Below are positions 16,725 to 25,400 of a stretch of DNA of 41,180 nucleotides, piece after piece. The stretch is from Planctomycetota bacterium (GTDB taxonomy: Bacteria; Planctomycetota; SZUA-567; H5-PLA8), in NCBI GenBank assembly GCA_026692735.1, contig JAPLOD010000687.1, positions 1 through 41,180 on the forward strand. The letters run 5' to 3'. The notes under the pieces are model-generated. The model saw only the letters and a program-made list of their open reading frames with translations, searched no databases and was not told the origin of the DNA. Position 1 is the first letter of the stretch, and each line of letters begins with the position of its first letter. The translations under genes and the position numbers were made by a program.

Positions 16725-17951
16725 TCACACAGCGCTGGACGCCGGCGGGGGGTATTTCTCCTTCAACCTGGCCGCCACCTGGAGACCCAGGTCGTAGCAG
16801 CGCTTGAGGTCCTCGCCGGCCGGCGCGTAGACCACTCTGACCGGCTCCCCCACCAGCTCGACCTTCATCTCTTCCAGCATCGCGCGCAGGTCCTTGGGCG
16901 CCTCGCCGCTCCAGCCATACGACCCGAACGACGCGCCGATGAGGCCTTTCGGAGCCAGCCCGCGAAGGTACGTCATGGCGTCGGCCAGCGTCGGGAAGAT
17001 TTCGTTATTCACGGTCGGAGCGCCCACGATGAGCGCGCCGGCGTCGAGTACCTCTGTGGCGATGTCGCTGCGGTGCGTGCCGCTGAGCGGCATGAGCCTC
17101 GTTGCGGTGCCCCCGGCCGCCAGGCCTTCGCCGATAGCGCGCGCCATCAGGTCGGTGCTCTGCCACATCGTATCGTAGAGCACGACCGCCTTGTTGATTC
17201 GCGGCTGCCTGCTCCAGCGCGCGTACGAAGCAACGATCCGCTGCGGGTCCTTGCGCCAGATGGGGCCGTGGTCCGGCGCGATCGTGTCCAGCGTCCAACC
17301 CGTCGCGGCGACTTTCTCGATCGTCTTGGCGACGAAGCTCGACAGCGGCAGCAGGATGTTGGCGTAATACTTCGCGGCCTCGGCATCCAGCAGCGCGGGG
17401 CTGAGCTGGTCGTCGAAACGTTCGTACGATGCCAGGTGCATGCCGAAGGCGTCCTGCGAGATCAGCATCCGCTCCTGGTGCAGGTAGCAGACCATGCTGT
17501 CCGGCCAGTGGCACATGCGCGTTTCGGCGAACGTGAGGTCCACGTTGCCCAGGCTCAGCTTCTCACCGTCCCTCACGGCCACGGCCGGGCATGCGCCGTG
17601 ATAGTGCTGGTCCAGCGCTTTCACGCCCATCATCGAAGCCAGGACCTTCTGCGGCTTGATGGCCTCGATGACCCCGCCGAGCGCGCCGGTGTGGTCGGGC
17701 TCTGCGTGGTTGGAGATGACGATCTCGATCTTCTTCGGGTCAACGATTGACGCGATGCGGGCCAGCATCTCGTCCTTGAACGACGCTTTCACCGCGTCCA
17801 CAAGCGCGATCTTGTCGGCCAGGATGAGATACGCGTTGTAGGTGGTGCCGCGGTTGGTCAGGTAGCCGTGGAAATCGCGCACGGCCCAGTCAACCGCGCC
17901 GACCCAATACACCTTGTCCGTGACCTTTGCCGCTTTGAACGCTTCTTTCAT
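16725..17951 (-). CDS. Flavodiiron protein (A-type flavoprotein, O2/NO reductase)
   Basis: The 408-residue class A flavodiiron protein has an N-terminal metallo-beta-lactamase-like domain with the full diiron ligand set: NHAEPDHTG (His82, Glu84, Asp86, His87), His148 in MCHWPDS, Asp167 in SQDAFG and His228 in PDHGPIW. A flavodoxin domain follows from about 253, with the FMN loop LYDTMWQSTDLMA. No rubredoxin or NAD(P)H-oxidoreductase module is fused, so an electron donor must come from elsewhere. The family reduces O2 to water or NO to N2O in the cytoplasm of anaerobes and microaerophiles, which suggests an oxygen-sensitive lifestyle. GGGGAGG precedes the ATG by 6 bp. It appears to be a single-gene unit. 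Confidence 0.92.
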   Translation of the reverse strand: MKEAFKAAKVTDKVYWVGAVDWAVRDFHGYLTNRGTTYNAYLILADKIALVDAVKASFKDEMLARIASIVDPKKIEIVISNHAEPDHTGALGGVIEAIKPQKVLASMMGVKALDQHYHGACPAVAVRDGEKLSLGNVDLTFAETRMCHWPDSMVCYLHQERMLISQDAFGMHLASYERFDDQLSPALLDAEAAKYYANILLPLSSFVAKTIEKVAATGWTLDTIAPDHGPIWRKDPQRIVASYARWSRQPRINKAVVLYDTMWQSTDLMARAIGEGLAAGGTATRLMPLSGTHRSDIATEVLDAGALIVGAPTVNNEIFPTLADAMTYLRGLAPKGLIGASFGSYGWSGEAPKDLRAMLEEMKVELVGEPVRVVYAPAGEDLKRCYDLGLQVAARLKEKYPPPASSAV

Positions 17952-18046
17952 GCAACCCTCCCCGGAAACATTGGAACACGCGCCGTTCCGCAGCGCTGCA
18001 ACTCTTATGGAACCAATGCCATTTTCCAGGGGAAATCTATGGAGTG

Positions 18047-18433
18047 TTACTTGAGATCCATGTATTTCACATGAACCAGCCTGTGGCCGACCATGTCAAG
18101 GGCAGCTTGGCTCTGCTCCAGAACGATGTAGCCGATGAGGGGTTCATATTCCCCATTCTCCGGCTGCATGTCTATGAATACGACCTCGCTGAAAATCGGC
18201 TCGAAGCCTTCGATCTGGATGCGGACCGGACCGCAGACAGCGCCGGAGACCGCGGCCTGCGTGGCAGTTTCACACCGCACTGTGCGGACTTGCTCCAGGT
18301 CTCCAAGACGCTCCCGCCACGCCGCCGGCAAGATCATGTGCGATGCGCCCGTGTCAACCAGGGCATCGCAACGGATCTTCTTGTCCGGCACCAGAAGGTT
18401 CTCAATCTTAACTGACGCAGCAACTCTTCCCAT
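18047..18433 (-). CDS. Small retropepsin-like aspartic protease domain protein
   Basis: The 128-residue protein is a single clan AA aspartic protease-like domain. The motif ALVDTGASHMILP (Asp27-Thr-Gly-Ala) is the hydrophobic-D-T-G-A signature, and the C-terminal EYEPLIGYIVLEQSQAALD resembles the second psi-loop strand (I/L-G-x-x-x-L). Such small soluble proteins need to dimerise for activity, like retropepsins. There is no signal peptide. I chose the ATG at 18433, with GAGGTGG upstream; a GTG nine bases earlier is possible. Physiological substrates of these bacterial proteins are largely unknown. It is divergent from a GH130 gene across a 190-bp gap containing an inverted repeat. Confidence 0.75.
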   Translation of the reverse strand: MGRVAASVKIENLLVPDKKIRCDALVDTGASHMILPAAWRERLGDLEQVRTVRCETATQAAVSGAVCGPVRIQIEGFEPIFSEVVFIDMQPENGEYEPLIGYIVLEQSQAALDMVGHRLVHVKYMDLK

Positions 18434-18510
18434 TCCCACCACCTCGCTCTACAGCATACCGCGGAAGCTGTTGGGTAGCAAGAGGGAGCCCAAGTTCGAG
18501 TTCGCGTAAT

Positions 18511-18560
18511 CTCCTAACGGGCGGCGCTGCCCTCCCCTTGGCAACAGCGCCGTTATGGAG
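18511..18560. repeat. Imperfect inverted repeat in a divergent intergenic region
   Basis: The left arm, CTCCTAACGGGCGGCGCTG, and the right arm, CAGCGCCGTTATGGAG, can pair over about 15 positions with a small bulge. They enclose about 15 bases. It lies between the retropepsin-like and GH130 start codons. A structured repeat or an operator is possible; no T-run supports termination. Confidence 0.4.
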
Positions 18561-18623
18561 TAGGTTCTCCGCGATGCCGTAAAGCCGGTCTGTGGAGTGT
18601 CTTCTTTCCGAAAGGATAGTGCC

Positions 18624-19631
18624 ATGAGCAAAGCATCTTCCCGTTCGTCCACCATCATCGGTTCCGCGCTGCCCACCATCCCCTGGGAAGACAAGCCCAA
18701 CGGCTGCAAGGACGTTGTCTGGCGCTACAGCGGCAACCCCGTCATCCCGCGCGACCTGAACCCGATGTCCAACAGCATCTTCAACAGCGCCGTCGTGCCG
18801 TACAAAGGCGCGTTCGCCGGCGTCTTCCGCTGCGACGACAAACGCCGCTTCATGCAGCTTCACGTCGGTTTCAGCAAAGACGGCTACTCGTGGCAGATTG
18901 ACCCCGAACGCATTCACTTCGTCAGCAACGACAAAGACCCCGCGGTCCTGCACTGGGAATACGGCTACGACCCGCGCGTCGGCTGGATCGAGGACCGGTT
19001 TTACGTGACGTGGTGCAACGGCTACCACGGCCCGACCATCGGCATGGGCTGGACCAAGGACTTCAAGACCTTCCACAAAATGGAGAACTCCCTGCTGCCC
19101 TTCAACCGCAACGGCGTGCTCTTCCCGCGCAAGATCGGCGGCAAGTACCTCATGCTCAACCGCCCTTCCGATAACGGCCACACGCCCTTCGGCGACATCT
19201 TCATCAGCCAGAGCCCCGACATGGTTCACTGGGGCTGCCACCGCTGGGTGATGCGGCCCAACGGCGGCTGGCAGAGCACCAAGGTCGGCGCCGGCCCGAT
19301 TCCTATCGAAACGAAACATGGTTGGCTGATGATCTACCACGGCGTGCTGACGAGCTGCAACGGCTTCGTCTACAGCGCGGGCGCGGCGCTCCTCGACATA
19401 GACCGGCCCTGGAAGGTCATGTACCGCACCGCGCCGTACATCATGTCGCCGCAGGCCCCCTACGAACTGGCCGGCGACGTCCCGAACGTCGCCTTCCCCT
19501 GCGCGGCGCTCACCGACGCCCCCACCGGCCGCATGGCCATGTACTACGGCTGCGCGGATACCGTGACGGGCCTGTGCTTCTGCCAAGTGGACGAACTGAT
19601 AGACTACGTGAAGAAGAACTCGAAGGTGTAG
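18624..19631 (+). CDS. GH130-like glycoside phosphorylase/hydrolase, copy 1
   Basis: The 335-residue five-bladed beta-propeller protein matches the GH130 family (beta-mannoside phosphorylases and related glycosidases, PF04041). Visible family features are SGNPVIPRD, a blade motif with Asp116 in [17 protein letters not shown] (catalytic region), [19 protein letters not shown], and [20 protein letters not shown]. There is no signal peptide, so it is cytoplasmic and probably cleaves imported oligosaccharides. The start at 18624 has AAAGGA about 8 bp upstream. A second, clearly diverged GH130 gene lies at 28416-29450. It stands alone on the plus strand facing the NYN/RHH pair. Confidence 0.85.
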   Translation: MSKASSRSSTIIGSALPTIPWEDKPNGCKDVVWRYSGNPVIPRDLNPMSNSIFNSAVVPYKGAFAGVFRCDDKRRFMQLHVGFSKDGYSWQIDPERIHFVSNDKDPAVLHWEYGYDPRVGWIEDRFYVTWCNGYHGPTIGMGWTKDFKTFHKMENSLLPFNRNGVLFPRKIGGKYLMLNRPSDNGHTPFGDIFISQSPDMVHWGCHRWVMRPNGGWQSTKVGAGPIPIETKHGWLMIYHGVLTSCNGFVYSAGAALLDIDRPWKVMYRTAPYIMSPQAPYELAGDVPNVAFPCAALTDAPTGRMAMYYGCADTVTGLCFCQVDELIDYVKKNSKV

Positions 19632-19652
19632 AGATCGGGTGATCGGGCCATG

Positions 19653-20084
19653 TCAGTCTCGTCTCATCTTCTCCAGATCGCCGTGCCAGTGTATCTTGCC
19701 TCTGAGTTCCCGCGGCGTACGGAGTTGCGCGGCCAGTTTGTACACGACAAGCTGGTTCAGGCTGACCCCCTCCTCCGCCGCCTCAAGTTCGAGGCTCTCG
19801 TGAAGCGACGTTGGCAGGCGTACCACGAACCGTCCGCTCTTCCGCGGCGTAGCGCTACGGACCAGGCCGGAACGGCGCATGGCTGTCGTCAGAAGTTTGC
19901 GGATAGCTTTGTACTCGTTGGTCTTCAGGAACCGCTCTCGCTCTTTGCGCGTCGGATAGGCCTTGGCAAGCAGCCCTGTCTCGGAGTCGAAGAGCGCGTT
20001 CGACAAGTCAGCCCACGTGCCGGCCGTCCTCGCAGCATGTCGCGCACCGGCCAGAACACCCTTTGGATCCTTCATGCTCGCCAT
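19653..20084 (-). CDS. Ribbon-helix-helix (HicB/Arc-like) protein, candidate antitoxin
   Basis: The 143-residue protein has a C-terminal ribbon-helix-helix domain at residues 84-121 (SGRFVVRLPTSLHESLELEA then EEGVSLNQLVVYKLAAQL), as in HicB-type antitoxins and Arc repressors. The N-terminal ~80 residues are basic and helical (TRKERERFLKTNEYKAIRKLL) and unlike any family I recognise. It lies 40 bp downstream of the NYN nuclease gene on the same strand, in toxin-then-antitoxin order like hicAB. The segment has lower GC than its neighbours. It may autoregulate the pair. An ordinary transcription factor is the alternative. An internal ATG at 20075 is a possible start; neither has a strong ribosome site. 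Confidence 0.65.
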   Translation of the reverse strand: MASMKDPKGVLAGARHAARTAGTWADLSNALFDSETGLLAKAYPTRKERERFLKTNEYKAIRKLLTTAMRRSGLVRSATPRKSGRFVVRLPTSLHESLELEAAEEGVSLNQLVVYKLAAQLRTPRELRGKIHWHGDLEKMRRD

Positions 20085-20124
20085 ACCGAAGTCGTGCCCT
20101 TCCTGCCTTCACGAGCCGCAAAGG

Positions 20125-20811
20125 CTATACTTCGGCCACGCCGCCCGCGACGTCCGTTAGCATCGGCCCGCGACCACTCTTGTCTTTCCACTCGTCTGTC
20201 CTGCGGAACAACGTCTTGAACGTGCCCCGAAACTCACGGCTTTTATCGAGGGTCGAGACGTCCACGGAGTAGTTGCAGCAGTTCAGCAAACGCTCGTTGA
20301 TGAAGCACTTTCTCCCCTTACCGTCAGTGAACTCGAAGTACGCAGCGAGAACGCGAATCCCTTGTTTGTTAAGCGCGCGCACGAGAGGGACGAAATCACC
20401 GTCGCCGGAGACTAGCACCGCGATATCAATCTTCCCGTCGAGCCCAACCTGAAGAGCGTCCACTGCAAGGGCAACATCGGTCCCCTTCTCTCCCTGGCTT
20501 TGCGACATCGGTAAGTACTTCGCCTCGATGCCGGCATGCAGGAGGTCGTGGTAGCGATTGCGCTCAAAGCGTAACTGGTCTTCGGTCGCACCCTTTGACG
20601 AGAACAGCCCCTGATGCCACGCTGCATAGACAACCTTGTAGCTCGCGAAATCTTGCTCCCTTGTCCTAACGAACTGCTCGAGGAAGCCATGAAAGGGTTG
20701 GAAGCTCAGCCAGCCAACCTTTCGGTCATGGTAGAAGTACCTTTGCGCATGCGAAAAGAAGGAACCGTCGTAGAACACACCAATCCGACATATTGAACCT
20801 TGGGTATCCAT
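20125..20811 (-). CDS. NYN/PIN-like (LabA/DUF88) ribonuclease-fold protein
   Basis: The 228-residue protein has the NYN domain acidic set: Asp15 in IGVFYDGSFF, Asp112 in EKGTDVALAVD (plus Asp118), and Asp137/Asp139 in VLVSGDGDFVPLV. These would bind Mg2+ in a PIN-like RNase active site. The C-terminal ~40 residues (RRTDEWKDKSGRGP) are basic. The family includes LabA-like and limkain-b1-type proteins, which are linked to RNA metabolism. It is cytoplasmic, with no signal sequence. Local GC drops to about 50-55 %, against 60-66 % around it, consistent with acquisition by transfer. A ribbon-helix-helix gene follows after 40 bp, so a toxin role is plausible but unproven. Confidence 0.75.
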   Translation of the reverse strand: MDTQGSICRIGVFYDGSFFSHAQRYFYHDRKVGWLSFQPFHGFLEQFVRTREQDFASYKVVYAAWHQGLFSSKGATEDQLRFERNRYHDLLHAGIEAKYLPMSQSQGEKGTDVALAVDALQVGLDGKIDIAVLVSGDGDFVPLVRALNKQGIRVLAAYFEFTDGKGRKCFINERLLNCCNYSVDVSTLDKSREFRGTFKTLFRRTDEWKDKSGRGPMLTDVAGGVAEV

Positions 20812-20919
20812 TGCCGCTCATCCCCCCTGAACCAACGTCTCGGTAGACCGTCGCGCGCAACCCGCGCCCGTCAGCACCCGTCTATCCGGGGCGCCTTGCC
20901 CGCAACGACCGCCCCATCC

Positions 20920-20975
20920 CGGAACCCGGAACCCTGAACCCGGAACCCTGAACCCGATACCCGGAACCCGGCCCC
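20920..20975. repeat. Heptamer array C, CGGAACC/CTGAACC units, abutting a stop codon
   Basis: The units are CGGAACC, CGGAACC, CTGAACC, CGGAACC, CTGAACC, CGATACC, CGGAACC, CGGCCCC. On the minus strand this reads GGGTTCC/GGGTTCA directly after the TAG of the Gfo/Idh gene. Confidence 0.9.
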
Positions 20976-22336
20976 TATATCTCCTTCCACACGCCGGGCA
21001 CCGGCACTGGATACCGGCCGTTGGCGTCGGCCTTGAGCGGCGGGTCGCTATCGGGAGTCAGCGTATCAATGCCCGCGAAGAACTGGAAGTTGGACGCCAG
21101 CGCCTGGTCCCAGGCGATGAGCTGCCCGGAATGCACGGCGGCCCGGCCCATAATGTCCGTAAGATTCGACAGCGCGGCGCGCTTGGCCTCGTTGTGCGGC
21201 CGGTCCCGCCGGATGTCATCCAGCAGCACGTCCCACTCCGCCTGCCACGGAGTCATCTTCTCCGCGTCGGCACGCCACGCAATGTTGTCATCGGCGATGC
21301 GCTGGTCCTTGTAGATCTGTATCGGGTCCTGGTGATGGATGCCGAACAGCGCCGCGCACTTGGTGCCGTGGATATACGTGCTGAAGTCTGTGTGGCAATT
21401 GGGGAGCCAGCGTGCGACGTCGGTCGCCTTCGTGCCGTCGGCAAAGGTCCATTCGATGGAGAGTGAATCGAGGTTCTGGCTACAATCGGTGCTATTGGCA
21501 GCTCGCCCTCCGACGCCGTGCGCGGAAACCGGGCACGCGTCCTTGATCCAGCAGATCTCGTCAATCTGGTGGATGTCCATCTCGGCGAACAGGCCGCCCG
21601 CTACCCAGAGGAAACAGGTGAAGTTGCGAATCTGCCAGTTCAGCTCTTTCTCCTGCGGCGGCCGTTGCCCCATCGGTCCGCAAGGCTGCATGCGGAACGC
21701 CCGGATGAGCTGTATGTCGCCGAGCTGGCCGTCGCGCAGCCGCTTGATGAGTTCCTGGCGGTTCCGCGAATGGCGGCACATCAGGCCCGCGGCGATCTTC
21801 ACGTTCTTCTTCTCCGCCGCCTCTCCAGCCTTGATGACCCGCCGCACTCCCGGCGGGTCGGTTGCGAACGACTTCTCCATGAAGACGTTGATGCCCTTCT
21901 CCACCGCGTATTCCAGTTGCTGCGGGCGGAAGCCGGCATAGCCGGTGAGCATCGCGACATCGCCAGGCTTGAGGCAGTCAATCGCCTTCTTGTATGCGTC
22001 GAACCCCACGAACTGCCGGTCCGCCGGGACGTCCATCTTGTCCGCGAACTTGGCGCTCAGACTCTTGTGCGCGCCCGCGAGGCGGTTCTCGAAGAGATCG
22101 GCCATCGCGACAAGCTTCACCGGCCCGTAGGGTGACTCGAACGCGTTGACTGCCGCGCCGCTGCCGCGTCCGCCGCACCCGATCAGCGCGAGGCGGATGG
22201 TGTTGTTCTCGTCGGCGTACGCCCGCGGCAGCGCCATCGCCGCCAGCGCGGAACCCGCGGCCGCCGCGCCGCTCGTTTTGAGGAACTCACGGCGGGACGC
22301 CGGCTGCGCCTTCACGTGCTTCGTGTCGCGTTTCAT
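20975..22336 (-). CDS. Tat-exported Gfo/Idh/MocA family oxidoreductase
   Basis: The 453-residue protein has a twin-arginine signal (PASRREFLKTSGAAAAGSAL, RR at 15-16), so it is probably exported folded with its nicotinamide cofactor. The Rossmann motif is IRLALIGCGGRGSG (47-60). The conserved EKP motif is here EKS (MEKSFATD, Lys155). A probable catalytic segment contains FAEMDIHQIDEICW, with the Asp-x-His pattern of the family. Exported members are abundant in planctomycetes and act on glycosides or sugar derivatives; some are glycosidases. GGGGGAA precedes the ATG. The GH13-like gene is 147 bp upstream on the same strand, separated by a heptamer hairpin, so co-transcription is uncertain. Confidence 0.88.
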   Translation of the reverse strand: MKRDTKHVKAQPASRREFLKTSGAAAAGSALAAMALPRAYADENNTIRLALIGCGGRGSGAAVNAFESPYGPVKLVAMADLFENRLAGAHKSLSAKFADKMDVPADRQFVGFDAYKKAIDCLKPGDVAMLTGYAGFRPQQLEYAVEKGINVFMEKSFATDPPGVRRVIKAGEAAEKKNVKIAAGLMCRHSRNRQELIKRLRDGQLGDIQLIRAFRMQPCGPMGQRPPQEKELNWQIRNFTCFLWVAGGLFAEMDIHQIDEICWIKDACPVSAHGVGGRAANSTDCSQNLDSLSIEWTFADGTKATDVARWLPNCHTDFSTYIHGTKCAALFGIHHQDPIQIYKDQRIADDNIAWRADAEKMTPWQAEWDVLLDDIRRDRPHNEAKRAALSNLTDIMGRAAVHSGQLIAWDQALASNFQFFAGIDTLTPDSDPPLKADANGRYPVPVPGVWKEI

Positions 22337-22414
22337 GGCTGTTCCCCCAAGGGTTATGAGTACGCGGATTGTAGCTCCCGCGCATCATGCCTGTCAACAC
22401 CGGCCGGAGACTCA

Positions 22415-22498
22415 CAATTCAAAGTTCAAAATTCAAAATGCAAAATTGGATGGTCTCATTTCCTATTCTGCATTTTGCATTCTTCATTTTGCATTCGG
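22415..22498. repeat. Heptamer array D, inverted AAATTCA / CATTTTG arms
   Basis: The left arm is CAATTCA, AAGTTCA, AAATTCA, AAATGCA, AAATTGG (22415-22449). The right arm is TATTCTG, CATTTTG, CATTCTT, CATTTTG, CATTCGG (22464-22498). The arms are mutually complementary around a 14-base loop. The last three codons and the TGA of the GH13-like gene (22484-22486) are made of right-arm sequence. Confidence 0.9.
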
Positions 22499-25400
22499 CT
22501 CCGCTTCCCAGTCCGCCTCGAATTCGTACCATTTCCCCTGCTCCATCGCCGCGCCTTTCCCGTCCAGGAACGTGATGAAGAACTGCCGCCCGTGGATGAA
22601 AAGATTGCAGTCGCTGCCTTCGGGAACGCGCAGGCCGCTCAAGCCCCACTGTCTCGCTCCGCCGGCGAGAAACTCCACGCGCTCCGGGGCGGGTTTGCCT
22701 TTGGTCTGCCCGCGCCGCTCGGTCCCCTGCCCGACGACGTCCTCGACTATGCTCTCGTTTCCGCGCGCAAAGCGGAACCGCTCCGCGCTCGGTAGTTGCA
22801 CGATGGCCGCGAGAAAAGCGTTCTTGTCCTTGAACGTCTTCTCCGTGCGGAACGCGTACTTCTGGTGGAAGCGCGGCGCGTCCGTGAAGACGTACTCGTT
22901 GCGGAACCAGATCGGCGGCTTCTTCAGCGCGAAGCGCCAGAAGCCGCGCAGTTGGCCCTCGAAGCTGAGCTTCAGCCCGCCCTCAACCTTCTCGATGCGC
23001 AGACTGCATTCCACGTCGTCGCCGGCAGCGATGCGGTCGCTCTCGGACGCCTTCATGTATTCCTGGTCGCCGTACAGATCGTGGTCCTTGGCGACGACCT
23101 TGCCGTCAACGAACAATTCGCGCACCACCCCGCCTTGCCGGCGCAGCGCAACCGTGTAGTGGTCGTTGCTGACGATGAGGTCGGGGCCGACACAACAGAA
23201 GGTGACGGAACCGAAGGAGAGCACGGCTCCGGCGCGGGTGCCTTCGGAGAATGGTCCCACCCTCTCGTAACAGACCTTTGCAGTTCCGAGGCCGGTTAGT
23301 CGCAAACCGTCCGGGTCAGCCATCAGGCGCAAACCTGCGGGTGCCGATTCGGGCGTACCGACCGCAAAAAAGCCCTTGGCTGTTCGCGCCCCGATCTGCG
23401 GAAGCACAGGGAACGGCTGGAGCGGCAACACGTCATGCTGCCATAGGATCCCGGTGCCTTGCGGACGCCAGTAGATGCCGGAGTACCAGCCTGTCTTTGA
23501 GACCACGGGCGGCGGCGTGTAGTCCCCATGCAGGCGCCCGCAGAGGGATTCAACCCACCACTCGGTTGCGCCTGTAAACTTCAGTTCGCCGCCGTCTGGC
23601 GCATTGCCAGCGTTGCCGCCAACGGGACCGGCAGTGTTTGAGGGCGGTGGTTCTGGCCAAAGATTAAAGGCAAGGGGCTCAAGCAGCATCTGCGCCTGCC
23701 CTCCCGGCCAGGTCAGCGTCGCCTTCACCCGGTCCCGCCCGAAGTTGATCACCACGACGCTCTGTTTGTCGCCCAGTTTCCTCAAACACGTAAACACGTC
23801 CGGCGCGTCGCACTTCACCGCGCGGTAGAACGCTTCGCCGCGCGAGAGTTCCGGGCGGCTCTTCCGAATCTCGTTGATCGCCCGCAGCGCGAAGCTGTGG
23901 CCGTTCTCCATGCCGTGGTAGATGAGCGGGATGCCGTCAATCCACGCGCTCAGCGCGTACATTGCGTGCATGCCGTCCACGCCGTACCACAACTCCGCGC
24001 GCAGACTGTCGTGGCTTTCCACGTGCCGCAGCCGCACGGCTCCGCGCGGCTCGACGTACTTCTGTTCTTCGAGGTACTCCTGCAAGTGCGCGACGAAATC
24101 CGCGGCGGGTTCCCTGCGCCACTGGTGGCAGACGTTGTAGCAGAAGCCGAAATCGTATTGCGCGTCGGCAACTGCCAACAACCGCGCGCCCTCGGCTTCC
24201 GCGAGTATCGCGCCGTCTTTCGGATTCACGTCGCGCACGGCCTTCCGGATGCCGCCCAGCATCCCGAGGCCGCCCCACAGCAGCGCGTGGCTCGCGCGCG
24301 CATAGGGGATATCCGGGTTCCAGTTCGGCTCCTTGCTGCCGCCGCAGGCGTCCACGCGGTAGCCGTCCACGCCGTACTCCCGGCAGTAGTGCGTCGCCAC
24401 GCCCGCCATGAACTTCTGCCATTCCGGCAAAGCGAAGTCGTTGAGCCAGTAGTTGAGGTTCGAGCCGTCTTCGCGCCGCAGCATGAACTCCGGGTGCGCT
24501 TTGTTGTGCACGGCCTGCGGGCTGCCGCCGTGAGGCACCATGTCCTGCCACACGCGCAGGCCGAGTTCGTGGGCGCGCTTGACGAGCGCCTTGTAGTCCT
24601 CGGCCGTGCCGAGACCGTCCATGAACTTGTAGTAATCGAACGGCCAGTACGGGCTCTTCTGTTCGATAGGCATGATCCAGATGGCCGTCGCGCCGAGCTT
24701 CGGGATCGTCGGCAGAAGATATTCGGTCGCGTTCTTGAAGCCGCCGAGGTCCTTGAAGTTGCTGCCGATGGTCCCCCCGGGATGGAAGCAGTAGAGGATG
24801 GCTTCCTCGACCCACGCCGGCCTGTCGGCGGGCACTTTCAGTCCTACGCTGTCCATCCAGCGCCACATCGCGGGGAGCGCTTCCCAATAGCCCGCCTCCA
24901 CCACCTGCATGCTGACGAAACCGATCTCCTGCGGCTCGTTCGGCTTCAGGAAGCCCGCCGCCTGGACGTCCTGCACGACATCGAAGCGCCCGTCGCCTTC
25001 CTCGACGCGCAGCCACGATGGGTCCGTCGCGTAACTCAGCCACAGCAGCGACCGCGTCGGCGAAAGCTGTGCCACCAGCGGCGCAATAGACCCTCCGCCG
25101 CCATGCTTCTGCCCCTTCTTCATCTCGGCGAACGTGTGGCTCTGCGGCGGCCACTGGTGCGGAAAGCGGTAGAAGCCGTCCTTCGTTGCCGCGACGCCGA
25201 ACGTCTTGAAGTTGACGTTGCGGAGCTTCACCGCCTCAGGTCCGCGGTTGGTCAGCGTGAGTGAACGGTCCAGGCGTGCCGGCGCGGCGTGCAGCTTGTA
25301 GCGTTCGACCAGCTCGAAGTCGCCGGCCCGTATGGTGAATTCGAGCGTATCGGCTGCGGGCTGTTCGCGCTTGACCACCGTTCCCGTGCCCCGCGCGGCG

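Noticed and set aside
17952-18046. Sigma54-type promoter upstream of the flavodiiron gene (a TGGCAT...TTCC segment)
   Set aside because: The TTGC half of the -24/-12 consensus is missing at the required distance.
23897-25264. 455-codon plus-strand frame within the GH13-like gene
   Set aside because: The minus strand carries all GH13 catalytic regions; the plus translation is Val/Arg/His-rich noise.
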